Positions 51,740 to 59,571 of a stretch of DNA of 64,000 nucleotides are shown here, in pieces (the stretch's first letter is position 1; each line of letters begins with the position of its first letter). The stretch spans positions 134,677 through 198,676 of the forward strand of contig DDVH01000022.1 of NCBI GenBank assembly GCA_002345215.1. Reading direction: 5' to 3'. The translations under genes were made by a program, and so were the position numbers. The notes under the pieces were generated by a model. It made no database searches. It was not told the DNA's origin and was given only the letters and a program-made list of their open reading frames with translations. This DNA comes from Anaerolineales bacterium UBA2317. GTDB lineage: Bacteria; Chloroflexota; Anaerolineae; Anaerolineales; Villigracilaceae.

Positions 51740-53425
51740 ATGCCGAAAAAAGATTATAGTCAATGGGATAAGAAAGACTTAATTAAACACATTGAGAAAT
51801 TAGAAAAACGCAAAAAATATGGGCTGGTGTGGGATGAAGAACGCACAAAAGAAGTATTTGAATTGCAAGCACAAAATGCTTTGCCAGTATTGGTAGATGT
51901 ACCTGAAAACGCGATTGTAACCAACCAACCAACCAACCAACCAACCAACCAACCAACACACATTTTAATTGAAGGGGATAATTTTCATGCACTTTCTGTG
52001 CTAAATTACACTCACGAAAAGTCTGTGGATGTAATTTATATTGACCCACCTTATAACACAGGAAGTAATGACTTTAGATACAACGATAAATATATAAATA
52101 AAGATGATGGATACCGACATAGTAAATGGCTATCGTTTATGTCCAAACGATTAATTATTGCTAGAAGATTATTGAAAAATACAGGTGTCATTTTTATTTC
52201 TATTGATGATAATGAATTAGCACAAACAAGGCTTTTGATGGATGATATTTTTGGGGAGGAAAATTATAAGAACACAATAATTATTCGGCGTGGAGCGAAA
52301 AATGTACAAGCCCAATTTGATACTATAGATAAATTATCTAGTGGTTATGAATATGTATTATTTTATTCTAAGGATTCAACTCAGCGATTTCCCAAAATGT
52401 TAAAAGAATTGGATCAATCGAAACAAGGCGGATGGAATAACCATTGGAGAGGTACAAATCGCCCTACTATGCGATATAAACTTTTTGGGATAACACCTGA
52501 AACTGGACAATGGAGATGGGGTAAAGAGAGAAGTTTGATTGCTGTCGAAAACTATAAGTTACTACTTAAGGAGTTAGGTAAAAAGACAGAAAAAGTAAGT
52601 CAACAAGAAATTGATAATTGGTTTTCCAAAAAAATTATTGAAACTGGTGAAGAAATTGATTTATTGCGACTTTCATCAAATGGAAAGCCCGAACATTATA
52701 TTCCTCCAACAGATACAACATTATTAAATGATGTTTGGTTTGATATTTCACCAAATAGTACAAGTACATTGAAATCAATTTTCGGAAAAAAAGTTTTTGA
52801 TAATCCAAAACCCCTAGAATTAATAAAGCGCATATGTAAATTTTCAGACAAAGATGCAGTAATTATGGATTTCTTTGCAGGAAGTGGCACTACAGCTCAT
52901 GCTGTTTTGGAAATGAATAAAGAAGATGACGGGAGAAGACAAGTCATTCTTGCTACTAATAACGAGAATAATATCTGTATAGAAGTTTGTTATCCGCGTT
53001 TCAAGAAAATTATTAAAGGTTATAAAAACCCAAGCGGTGCGAAAATTGAAGGATTAGGGGGGAATCTAAAATACTATCGCACATCCTTTGTACCTGCTGA
53101 TCCAAGCGATGAAAACAAAGAATTCCTTACTAGCCAATCGGTTGAAATGCTATGTTTGAAAGAAAACACGTTTGAATTTGTGACCGAAACCGATGTTTGG
53201 AAAATATATCAAAATAATCAGAAATACACAGTTATTTTATTTGACCAACTTTCAATTCCTGATTTAAAAGAAGAAATTGAAAAATTAGATAAACCTGTTA
53301 GTGTTTATATATTCTCACTAGAAGATGATAACTTTGCCGATGAATTTGATGATATGAAAGAGAAAGTGAAAGTTTGTTCTATTCCCGAAGCGATTTTACG
53401 TGTGTATCGGAGAATTTACCAATGA
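51740..53425 (+). CDS. mod: Type III restriction-modification methyltransferase (Mod), probably phase variable
   Basis: 561 residues. Motif IV DPPYNTG at 102-108 precedes motif I FFAGSGTT at 378-385, the beta-class order of type III Mod (N6-adenine). The target-recognition region lies between them (about 170-350). Residues 61-73 are TNQPTNQPTNQPT, encoded by nine AACC units (51919-51954). Gain or loss of one unit brings a stop within five codons after the tract, leaving a product of roughly 75 residues. GGAG precedes the ATG and a TATAAT lies 30 bases upstream. It overlaps res by ATGA. The gene is A+T-richer than the neighbours, suggesting transfer. The present allele is in frame (ON). Recognition sequence unknown. 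Confidence 0.93.
   Translation: MPKKDYSQWDKKDLIKHIEKLEKRKKYGLVWDEERTKEVFELQAQNALPVLVDVPENAIVTNQPTNQPTNQPTHILIEGDNFHALSVLNYTHEKSVDVIYIDPPYNTGSNDFRYNDKYINKDDGYRHSKWLSFMSKRLIIARRLLKNTGVIFISIDDNELAQTRLLMDDIFGEENYKNTIIIRRGAKNVQAQFDTIDKLSSGYEYVLFYSKDSTQRFPKMLKELDQSKQGGWNNHWRGTNRPTMRYKLFGITPETGQWRWGKERSLIAVENYKLLLKELGKKTEKVSQQEIDNWFSKKIIETGEEIDLLRLSSNGKPEHYIPPTDTTLLNDVWFDISPNSTSTLKSIFGKKVFDNPKPLELIKRICKFSDKDAVIMDFFAGSGTTAHAVLEMNKEDDGRRQVILATNNENNICIEVCYPRFKKIIKGYKNPSGAKIEGLGGNLKYYRTSFVPADPSDENKEFLTSQSVEMLCLKENTFEFVTETDVWKIYQNNQKYTVILFDQLSIPDLKEEIEKLDKPVSVYIFSLEDDNFADEFDDMKEKVKVCSIPEAILRVYRRIYQ
51919..51957 (+). repeat. Tetranucleotide repeat (AACC)9 in mod
   Basis: Nine exact AACC units followed by AAC. 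Perfect and uninterrupted, unlike the degenerate arrays elsewhere. In frame +1 the downstream sequence reads CAC ACA TTT TAA; in frame +2, ACA CAT TTT AAT TGA. Confidence 0.95.
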
Positions 53426-55644
53426 TGAGAGATTCTGTTTATCAAGATAAAGCCGTGCGCGAATTATGCGAAAAAACAAACCGCCTGATTGAACTTGAAG
53501 GTAGTAAAACCATTGTTTTTAAAGCCCCAACAGGTTCAGGTAAAACGGTAATGATGGCGGAATACTTGAAAAAATTAGTAGAACATCGAGAAGATTCTCG
53601 TAGTTTTGCCTTTCTGTGGGCTGCGCCAAGGCACTTGCATATCCAGTCACAAGAAAAGTTAGAAAAACATTATTCCGATTCTAAATCTCTCAGGTGCTTA
53701 TCGTTTGAAGATTTAATTGACCGTCAAATTGGTGATAAAGAAATATTATTTTTGAACTGGGAAAGCATTAATAAAAAAGATAATATTTACATCCGAGAGA
53801 ATGAACAAGATATGAATCTCTCAGTTATTTTGCAAAATACCCGTGATGCTGGAAGAACGATAGTACTTGTGATAGATGAAAGTCACTTTGCTTCAAAAAC
53901 CGAAACTTCACGAGAACTGATTGCTATGTTTGAACCGAAAGTGACAATTGAAGTCTCTGCTACGCCAAATATGCAAGGGGATGAATCTGTGACCGTGTAT
54001 CGTGAAGATGTTATTAAAGAAGAGATGATTAAAAAACAAATTGTGATTAATCCTGGTTTTCGGAATGAAATCACGAAGCAAACATCAGATACCTTGTTTA
54101 TTAAGAGTATGGGCGAAGAAAGCACAGATGAATTTGTGCTGAGGTTAGCGATTGAAAAACGAGAGGAATTAGCAAAATCTTTTCAAGAAATTGGTGTAAA
54201 AATAAACCCATTATTGTTAATTCAACTCCCTGATAAACAACATGGTGAATCTGATTTCAAAGATGATGTTGTGAAAATTCTTGAAAAGAATCACAAAATT
54301 ACAATCAAAAATGGAAAATTAGCAATTTATCTTTCAGAAGATAAAGTCAATCTTGAAAATATCACTCGAAATGACAATGAAGTAGAAGTAATGATTTTCA
54401 AACAAGCCATTGCACTTGGCTGGGATTGTCCGCGTGCTTCTATTTTGGCTTTGTTTCGCGATTGGAAAAGCCTACAATTTTCAACACAAACTGTTGGAAG
54501 AATTTTACGAATGCCAGAGTTGAAATATTATGATAATGACGAATTAAACACAGGTTTTGTATTTACAAGCCTTCAAGATTTATCAATTATTGAAGACCTT
54601 GCTGGAAGCTATTTAACTATTCAATATGCAAGTCGCAGAAAAGATTACAAACCAATTCAATTGTATTCAGTTTACCCTAAGAGACATCGCGAAGAAACGC
54701 GATTAAGTTCTGGGTTTATAAAGATTTTTCTTCAAGCAGCCGATGAATTGAGATTAATGAGCAGAATTAATCTAAAGGTAAAAGATGCAAGAATTAATAT
54801 CCTGTCTGACGGTTTAATTTCAGATTTAGATAAACACCCAAGTCAGGTTTCAGAAAGTGGTGAGTATATTGAGCGTAGACAAACTATTCTTGAAATACAA
54901 AAACTGTTTGAAAATTTTGCCCGTGAAAGTTTGGCGCCTCAATTTTTCCCTGAAGTGCGTTCCATTGGAAGAGTCAGAGAATCAATCCAACGTTTTTTTA
55001 CAACCAAATATGCAAAAGATTTTCCAAATATGAGTACACGGGCGCAAATAATTGTTTTGCATGAAGATAATAAACAATATTTTATTGATGTAATTAATAA
55101 AGCGAAAGAACTTTATATTGAAGATGTAGGAAAAGGGAAAAAGAAATTAGAGGTAAAAGAAAATTGGGAAATCCCATTTTCTCGAAATTACAACAACCGT
55201 TTTGTTGAAGTGAAATATAAAAAATCTATTCTTCAACCATTTTTTGAACTCAAAGATGTGAAGAAGCCAGAGAAAGATTTCGCCGAGTTTTTGAATAATA
55301 AGCTAGCAAATGTTGAATGGTTTTGTAAGAATGGCGAATCAGATGCAACTTCACTTGCTGTTAAATACACAGATAAAGATGGTGTACTAAAACCTTTCTT
55401 TGTTGATTGGATTGTAAAATTCAAAGATGGAAAAATAGGATTGTTTGATACAAAAGAAGGTATCACTGCTGAAACCGCAAAATATAAAGCAGAGGGGTTA
55501 GCCGCTTATATCAAAGAAGAGAATAAAAAAGGTAAAAAACTCTTTGGTGGAATTGTTGTACCGAAAGATAAGAGCTGGCGATTTAATGACTCAGAAAAAT
55601 ATGATTATTCGCCAGACTTAAAAGGTTGGAAGTTCTTAGAATAG
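53422..55644 (+). CDS. res: Type III restriction enzyme, Res subunit
   Basis: 740 residues from ATG 53422 (MMRDSVYQDKAVRELCEKTNRLI), overlapping the mod stop by ATGA; the longer frame upstream is inside mod. SF2 helicase part: Walker A APTGSGKT at 35-42, DESH box at 152-155, ATPNMQGD, then helicase motif VI region LQFSTQTVGRILRMPE. The C-terminal PD-(D/E)xK nuclease is seen as VDWIVKFKDGKIGLFDTKEG (D...DTK). It cleaves unmodified DNA with Mod; Res cannot act without Mod. It is short compared with EcoP1-type Res (about 970). Its expression should follow the mod switch because of the overlap. Confidence 0.92.
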   Translation: MMRDSVYQDKAVRELCEKTNRLIELEGSKTIVFKAPTGSGKTVMMAEYLKKLVEHREDSRSFAFLWAAPRHLHIQSQEKLEKHYSDSKSLRCLSFEDLIDRQIGDKEILFLNWESINKKDNIYIRENEQDMNLSVILQNTRDAGRTIVLVIDESHFASKTETSRELIAMFEPKVTIEVSATPNMQGDESVTVYREDVIKEEMIKKQIVINPGFRNEITKQTSDTLFIKSMGEESTDEFVLRLAIEKREELAKSFQEIGVKINPLLLIQLPDKQHGESDFKDDVVKILEKNHKITIKNGKLAIYLSEDKVNLENITRNDNEVEVMIFKQAIALGWDCPRASILALFRDWKSLQFSTQTVGRILRMPELKYYDNDELNTGFVFTSLQDLSIIEDLAGSYLTIQYASRRKDYKPIQLYSVYPKRHREETRLSSGFIKIFLQAADELRLMSRINLKVKDARINILSDGLISDLDKHPSQVSESGEYIERRQTILEIQKLFENFARESLAPQFFPEVRSIGRVRESIQRFFTTKYAKDFPNMSTRAQIIVLHEDNKQYFIDVINKAKELYIEDVGKGKKKLEVKENWEIPFSRNYNNRFVEVKYKKSILQPFFELKDVKKPEKDFAEFLNNKLANVEWFCKNGESDATSLAVKYTDKDGVLKPFFVDWIVKFKDGKIGLFDTKEGITAETAKYKAEGLAAYIKEENKKGKKLFGGIVVPKDKSWRFNDSEKYDYSPDLKGWKFLE

Positions 55645-55696
55645 TAAGCTTTATTGCAGAAAATATATTAGTAAACAGCATTAACTTTCACAAAGA

Positions 55697-55842
55697 GTTA
55701 CTGTTGACTGATAACTGTCAACTCTCCACAACCAATCAGACCTATTCGACCATTAGACCTCTAAGACTTTTAGACCAATCAGACCTGTTCGACCATTCCG
55801 ACCTTTAAGACCATTTCGACCTCTAAGACCACCTCGACCACT
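55697..55842. repeat. Composite array: heptamers then nonamers
   Basis: Heptamers GTTACTG, TTGACTG, ATAACTG, TCAACTC, TCCACAA (55697-55731) are followed by twelve GACC-led units with 8-9 bp spacing (GACC positions 55739, 48, 56, 65, 73, 82, 91, 55800, 09, 18, 27, 36). Nothing coding is seen in the gap 55645-55914. Confidence 0.85.
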
Positions 55843-55914
55843 GGTATACTACAGAACCAGTACAGGATACGCGAACCTCCAATAACCTGTATTGAATTAA
55901 AAGAAAGTCACATT

Positions 55915-56226
55915 ATGGCAAAAGTTGTCCTTAATCCAGTCATCAAAAGCATTCACGGCAAACTAGGGGATATGGTCTTTCGTCGCTCCCAAACGGGCAA
56001 GCCAACCCTCATCAAATTGGCTGATATGTCCAACGTCAAATGGAGCAAAGCTCAAAAAGCACATCGCCAACGCTTCAAAGAAGCAGTTGCTTATGCCCGC
56101 AGTGCTATGAGCAACTCACAAGTCCGTGCTGTGTATGAAAAGCTAGCCAAAAAACAAGGCAAACGTCCCTTCGACCTCGCCGTCTCTGATTACTTCAAAG
56201 GCATAGACCGAACATCTGATAACTGA
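55915..56226 (+). CDS. Hypothetical protein of 103 residues, flanked by tandem arrays
   Basis: 103 residues, basic, not assigned to a family. Opening strand-like MAKVVLNPVIKSIHGKLGDMVFRRSQTGKPTLIKL, then a Trp and helices rich in Lys/Arg (WSKAQKAHRQRFKEAVAYARSAMSNSQVRAVYEKLAKKQ) and GKRPFDLAVSDYFKGI. The charge suggests nucleic-acid or rRNA binding (inference). No ribosome site is clear before the ATG. The last codons (TSDN and stop) lie in a heptamer repeat. Composite heptamer-nonamer arrays lie on both sides in the same order, as if the gene and arrays were one cassette. Confidence 0.7.
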   Translation: MAKVVLNPVIKSIHGKLGDMVFRRSQTGKPTLIKLADMSNVKWSKAQKAHRQRFKEAVAYARSAMSNSQVRAVYEKLAKKQGKRPFDLAVSDYFKGIDRTSDN

Positions 56227-56440
56227 CAACTGACAACTGACAACTGATAACTGTCAACTGCTCTTGCCCTTTCGGAAAACTCAATTTGCCACTTCCACAT
56301 GCCGACTGTATAATTAAATAAAATTGCACCAATAAGACCTTCCAGACTTCTAAGACCTTTTAGACTTGCTAGACTTTCAGACATGTAAGACTTGTTAGAC
56401 CTCTTAGACTTGTAAGACCAATAAGACTAATCAGACCAAC
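56221..56440. repeat. Composite array: heptamers then nonamers
   Basis: AACTGAC three times, AACTGAT, AACTGTC, AACTG (56221-56260), then a spacer, then about twelve GACC/GACT-led 9-bp units (56336-56440) ending just before GGAGAG, the ribosome site of the next gene. Confidence 0.85.
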
Positions 56441-56454
56441 ACAGGAGAGTCACA

Positions 56455-57897
56455 ATGCAATATAAACTTTGGATAGACGGCAAATGGGTGGACTCAAAAG
56501 GTGGCGGAATGATGTCCATTGAAAACCCAGCCACAGGCGAAAAAATTGCTGAGGTGCAAGAAGCAACCAGAAGCGATGTCGATGCGGCGGTTCAATCCGC
56601 CAAAAAAGCATTTTATGATGGACGTTGGAGTCGCAAATCACCCAGTGAACGCTCCAAAGCAATTTGGAAATTAGCAGAATTGCTTGAAGAAAAATCCGAA
56701 GAATTTGCACGCGTTGAAAGTGAAAACACAGGCAAGCCCTATAAATTTTTGAGCCTTGCTAGTGATGTCCCATTTACAGTTGATAACTTAAGATTTTTTG
56801 CAACCGCTGCGCGCGATACGCACGGTTCGCACGCTGGCGAGTTTATGCCGGGCTACACCTCCATGTATCGGCGCGAACCTGTCGGCGTGATTGGTCAAAT
56901 CACACCGTGGAATTATCCCTTGAATATGGCTGGATGGAAAATTGGACCTGCGCTTGCGGCTGGTTGCACGATTGTGCTTAAGCCTGCCCCCGGCACGCCT
57001 CTCACTACCCTTATGCTTGCGGAGTTGACCCAAGCAGCGGGCATCCCTGACGGTGTGGTGAATATCCTTTCTGGTGGTAATGATACGGGTCAAGCCATTG
57101 CCGAACATGTTGATGTGCGCATGATTTGTGTCACAGGTTCATCGGGTACTGGTAAAAAAGTGATGAAGACTGCCGCAGATACATTGAAGCGTGTTCATCT
57201 TGAATTAGGCGGCAAAGCACCATTCATTGTCTTTGATGATTCAGACCCTGAACTGGTTGCAGCGAAAGCATCTTTTGCGGCGACTGCCAATACAGGTCAA
57301 GATTGCACAGCCGCGACTCGCATCTATGTAGAAAAAGGTCGTGCCAAAGATATGCGTGAAGCCGTTGTTGAAGCGATGAAGAATGTCAAAGTCGGCTCGC
57401 CATTTGATGATTCGGTTGTAATGGGTCCATTGATTTCAGGCATTCAACGTGAAAGAGTTTCAGCGTTTGTTGATAGAGCCAAGTCGCAAGGCGCAAAGAT
57501 TCTCACGGGTGGTGGTGTACCCAAAGATTTAGACAAAGGTTATTTCTACGCGCCGACTGTGATTACAAATGTTGAACAAGATTGGGAAATTGTGCAACAA
57601 GAAGTATTCGGTCCCGTCATCACTGTCCAAGAATTTGATAATGAAGACCAAGCCCTTCATTTGGGTAATGATGTTTTATATGGTCTCGCCGCATCAGTGT
57701 TCACCAAAGATGTTGGTCGTGCTATGCGCCTCACCAGTCAATTGGAGTTTGGTACTGTGTGGGTCAATGACCATTTGCCAATCACATCCGAAACCCCACA
57801 TGGTGGCTTCAAACAATCTGGTTTTGGTAAAGATTTATCCGCTGAGGCTGTTGGTGATTATCAAATCACCAAACATGTGATGATTGCGCAAAGTTAA
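56455..57897 (+). CDS. Gamma-aminobutyraldehyde dehydrogenase-like enzyme (paralogue 1)
   Basis: 480 residues of the ALDH superfamily. Catalytic C284 in NTGQDCTAATR and general base E250 in HLELGGKAPF; NAD loop TGSSGTGKK. The forms TGQDCTAA and WVNDHLPITSETPHGGFKQSGFGKDLS are typical of PatD/YdcW (4-aminobutyraldehyde) and betaine-aldehyde dehydrogenases. It would oxidise the product of putrescine aminotransferase to GABA. GGAGAG precedes the ATG. A close paralogue lies at 59572. Confidence 0.9.
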   Translation: MQYKLWIDGKWVDSKGGGMMSIENPATGEKIAEVQEATRSDVDAAVQSAKKAFYDGRWSRKSPSERSKAIWKLAELLEEKSEEFARVESENTGKPYKFLSLASDVPFTVDNLRFFATAARDTHGSHAGEFMPGYTSMYRREPVGVIGQITPWNYPLNMAGWKIGPALAAGCTIVLKPAPGTPLTTLMLAELTQAAGIPDGVVNILSGGNDTGQAIAEHVDVRMICVTGSSGTGKKVMKTAADTLKRVHLELGGKAPFIVFDDSDPELVAAKASFAATANTGQDCTAATRIYVEKGRAKDMREAVVEAMKNVKVGSPFDDSVVMGPLISGIQRERVSAFVDRAKSQGAKILTGGGVPKDLDKGYFYAPTVITNVEQDWEIVQQEVFGPVITVQEFDNEDQALHLGNDVLYGLAASVFTKDVGRAMRLTSQLEFGTVWVNDHLPITSETPHGGFKQSGFGKDLSAEAVGDYQITKHVMIAQS

Positions 57898-57907
57898 TAA
57901 ACAACAC

Positions 57908-58042
57908 GGTGGTTGAGTAGACGCGCTCTTGTTCTTGCGGCGTATCGAAACCACCAGTTAAACAAAATAATTTTAGTAACAAAAGTACTTTTGAAAACTT
58001 GTTGGTCTCGATATGGCAGGCGAACACCGCCTACTCGACCAA
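57908..58042. repeat. Paired REP-like palindromic elements (copy J)
   Basis: First element 57908-57955 is close to copies A and B (GGTGGTTGAGTAGACGCG ... CGTATCGAAACCACC); second element 58003-58042 (TTGGTCTCGATATGG ... CCTACTCGACCAA). A+T-rich spacer of about 47 bases. It separates the first two ALDH genes. Confidence 0.85.
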
Positions 58043-58063
58043 CGGATATTATTGGAGAATTAA

Positions 58064-59488
58064 ATGGAATACAAATTACTAATAGATGGTCAATGGGGCG
58101 GGAGTGGTACTCCGCTCGAAGTGAAAAATAAATACAGTGGTCAAACAGTCGGTGTGGTCAATACCGCCACAAAAGAAGATTTGAACAAAGCCATTGATGC
58201 CGCCCAACGTGCTAGAGACATCATGGCTGAGATGCCCGCACACAAACGCGCCGACATTTTAATGCGCGCCGCCTATCTACTTCGTGACAATGTAGAAGAC
58301 ATGGCAAAGACCATCGCCGCAGAAGCAGGTAAAGCATTAAAGTTTGCACGCGCCGAAGCAGAACGCGCCGTCAGTACATTTACATTTGCGGCAGAAGAAG
58401 CCAAGCGTTTACATGGTGAAACTATTCCATTAGATGCCGCACCGGCAGGTGAAGGCTTTTTCGGTTTTTGGACTCGCCGTCCAGTAGGTGTGATAGCGGC
58501 AATTAGCCCGTTTAATTTTCCATTGAATTTGGTGGCTCATAAAGTTGCCCCTGCCATTGCAGCAGGAAATACATTGGTATTGAAGCCTGCTAGTACAACT
58601 CCGTTGGCGGCAGTCAAGTTATGTCAAATATTACAAGAAGCAGGTTTGCCGGCTGGTGCTTTGAATCTTGTTGTCGGTGGCGGTGGAACAGTTGGCGAAT
58701 GGCTCATCACTGATGAACGCGTAGATAAAATCACATTCACAGGTTCACCCGATGTTGGAAGGCATATTTTGTCAGTTGCTGGAATCAAAAAAGTAACACT
58801 TGAATTAGGGAATACATCACCAGTCATTGTTGCTCCAGATGCAGATTTGGATTTGGTTGCAAAACGCTGTGCAGTGGGTGCTTTCTATAATTCAGGTCAA
58901 GTTTGTATTTCAGTTCAGAGAATCTATAGTGAAAAGAAAGTCTACGAACCGTTCTCTGAAAAATTCATCAAAGCCACAGAAGCAATGGTGGTCGGCGATC
59001 CATTAGATGAACGCGTGGATGTCGGACCGATGATAGATGTCAAAGAAGTTGACCGAATCGAAACGTGGGTCAATGAGGCGCAAGGTGGGGGCGCGAAAGT
59101 GCTCACAGGCGCAAAACGTGAAGGCACAGTCTATTATCCGACCATCTTAACGAACACATCCTCAGATATGAAAGTCATTGCCGAAGAAACGTTTGCTCCC
59201 GTTGCTTCAGTCATTCAATCAGATGATTTTGAAGAATCATTGCGTTTAGCAAACGATTCAAAATTTGGTTTACAAGTTGGCGTTTTCACAAAAGACATAG
59301 ACCGCGCACTCAGAGCCATTAAGAAATTAAACTTCGGTGGCGTGATGATTAATGAAACCCCTGCCTTCCGCGTTGACCACATGCCTTATGGTGGAAATCG
59401 CCAGAGCGGTTTGGGACGTGAAGGTGTCAAGTTTGCCATGGAAGATATGACCAATATTCAATTGGTTGCGATACGGACGAGTTCGTAA
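58064..59488 (+). CDS. Aldehyde dehydrogenase (lactaldehyde/semialdehyde type)
   Basis: 474 residues. Catalytic C281 in FYNSGQVCISVQRIY, E247 in TLELGN, PFNFPLNLVAHKVAPAIAAGNT, TGSPDVGRHI. This pattern (NSGQVCIS-QRI, ELGNTSPVIV) belongs to the ALDH group with lactaldehyde, succinate-semialdehyde and non-phosphorylating glyceraldehyde-3-phosphate dehydrogenases. In this cluster succinate-semialdehyde oxidation, closing GABA breakdown, is attractive but not shown. GGAGAA before the ATG. Between the two PatD-like paralogues. Confidence 0.88.
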   Translation: MEYKLLIDGQWGGSGTPLEVKNKYSGQTVGVVNTATKEDLNKAIDAAQRARDIMAEMPAHKRADILMRAAYLLRDNVEDMAKTIAAEAGKALKFARAEAERAVSTFTFAAEEAKRLHGETIPLDAAPAGEGFFGFWTRRPVGVIAAISPFNFPLNLVAHKVAPAIAAGNTLVLKPASTTPLAAVKLCQILQEAGLPAGALNLVVGGGGTVGEWLITDERVDKITFTGSPDVGRHILSVAGIKKVTLELGNTSPVIVAPDADLDLVAKRCAVGAFYNSGQVCISVQRIYSEKKVYEPFSEKFIKATEAMVVGDPLDERVDVGPMIDVKEVDRIETWVNEAQGGGAKVLTGAKREGTVYYPTILTNTSSDMKVIAEETFAPVASVIQSDDFEESLRLANDSKFGLQVGVFTKDIDRALRAIKKLNFGGVMINETPAFRVDHMPYGGNRQSGLGREGVKFAMEDMTNIQLVAIRTSS

Positions 59489-59493
59489 TTCTT

Positions 59494-59553
59494 GTAGGGA
59501 CACAGCGAGTCTCTCAATAATTTTCTTGAGAATTCGTTTCGCTGTGTCCTTAC
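59494..59553. repeat. Expanded palindrome of the RAYT-linked family
   Basis: Outer arms GTAGGGACACAGCGA and TCGCTGTGTCCTTAC enclose about 30 bases with a smaller inverted repeat (TCTCAA / TTGAGA). It lies five bases after the stop of the second ALDH gene. Confidence 0.75.
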
Positions 59554-59571
59554 CAACAAAGAGGAGAAAAC

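Noticed and set aside
53374..53421. Longer N-terminus of res inside mod
   Set aside because: Overlap of 48 bases without a ribosome site; the ATGA junction at 53422 is the usual mod-res form.
55626..55808. 60-codon frame after res
   Set aside because: Encoded mostly by the heptamer and nonamer arrays; no ribosome site.
55739..56440. CRISPR array
   Set aside because: Period is only 9 bp, there are no unique 30-40 bp spacers and no cas genes.
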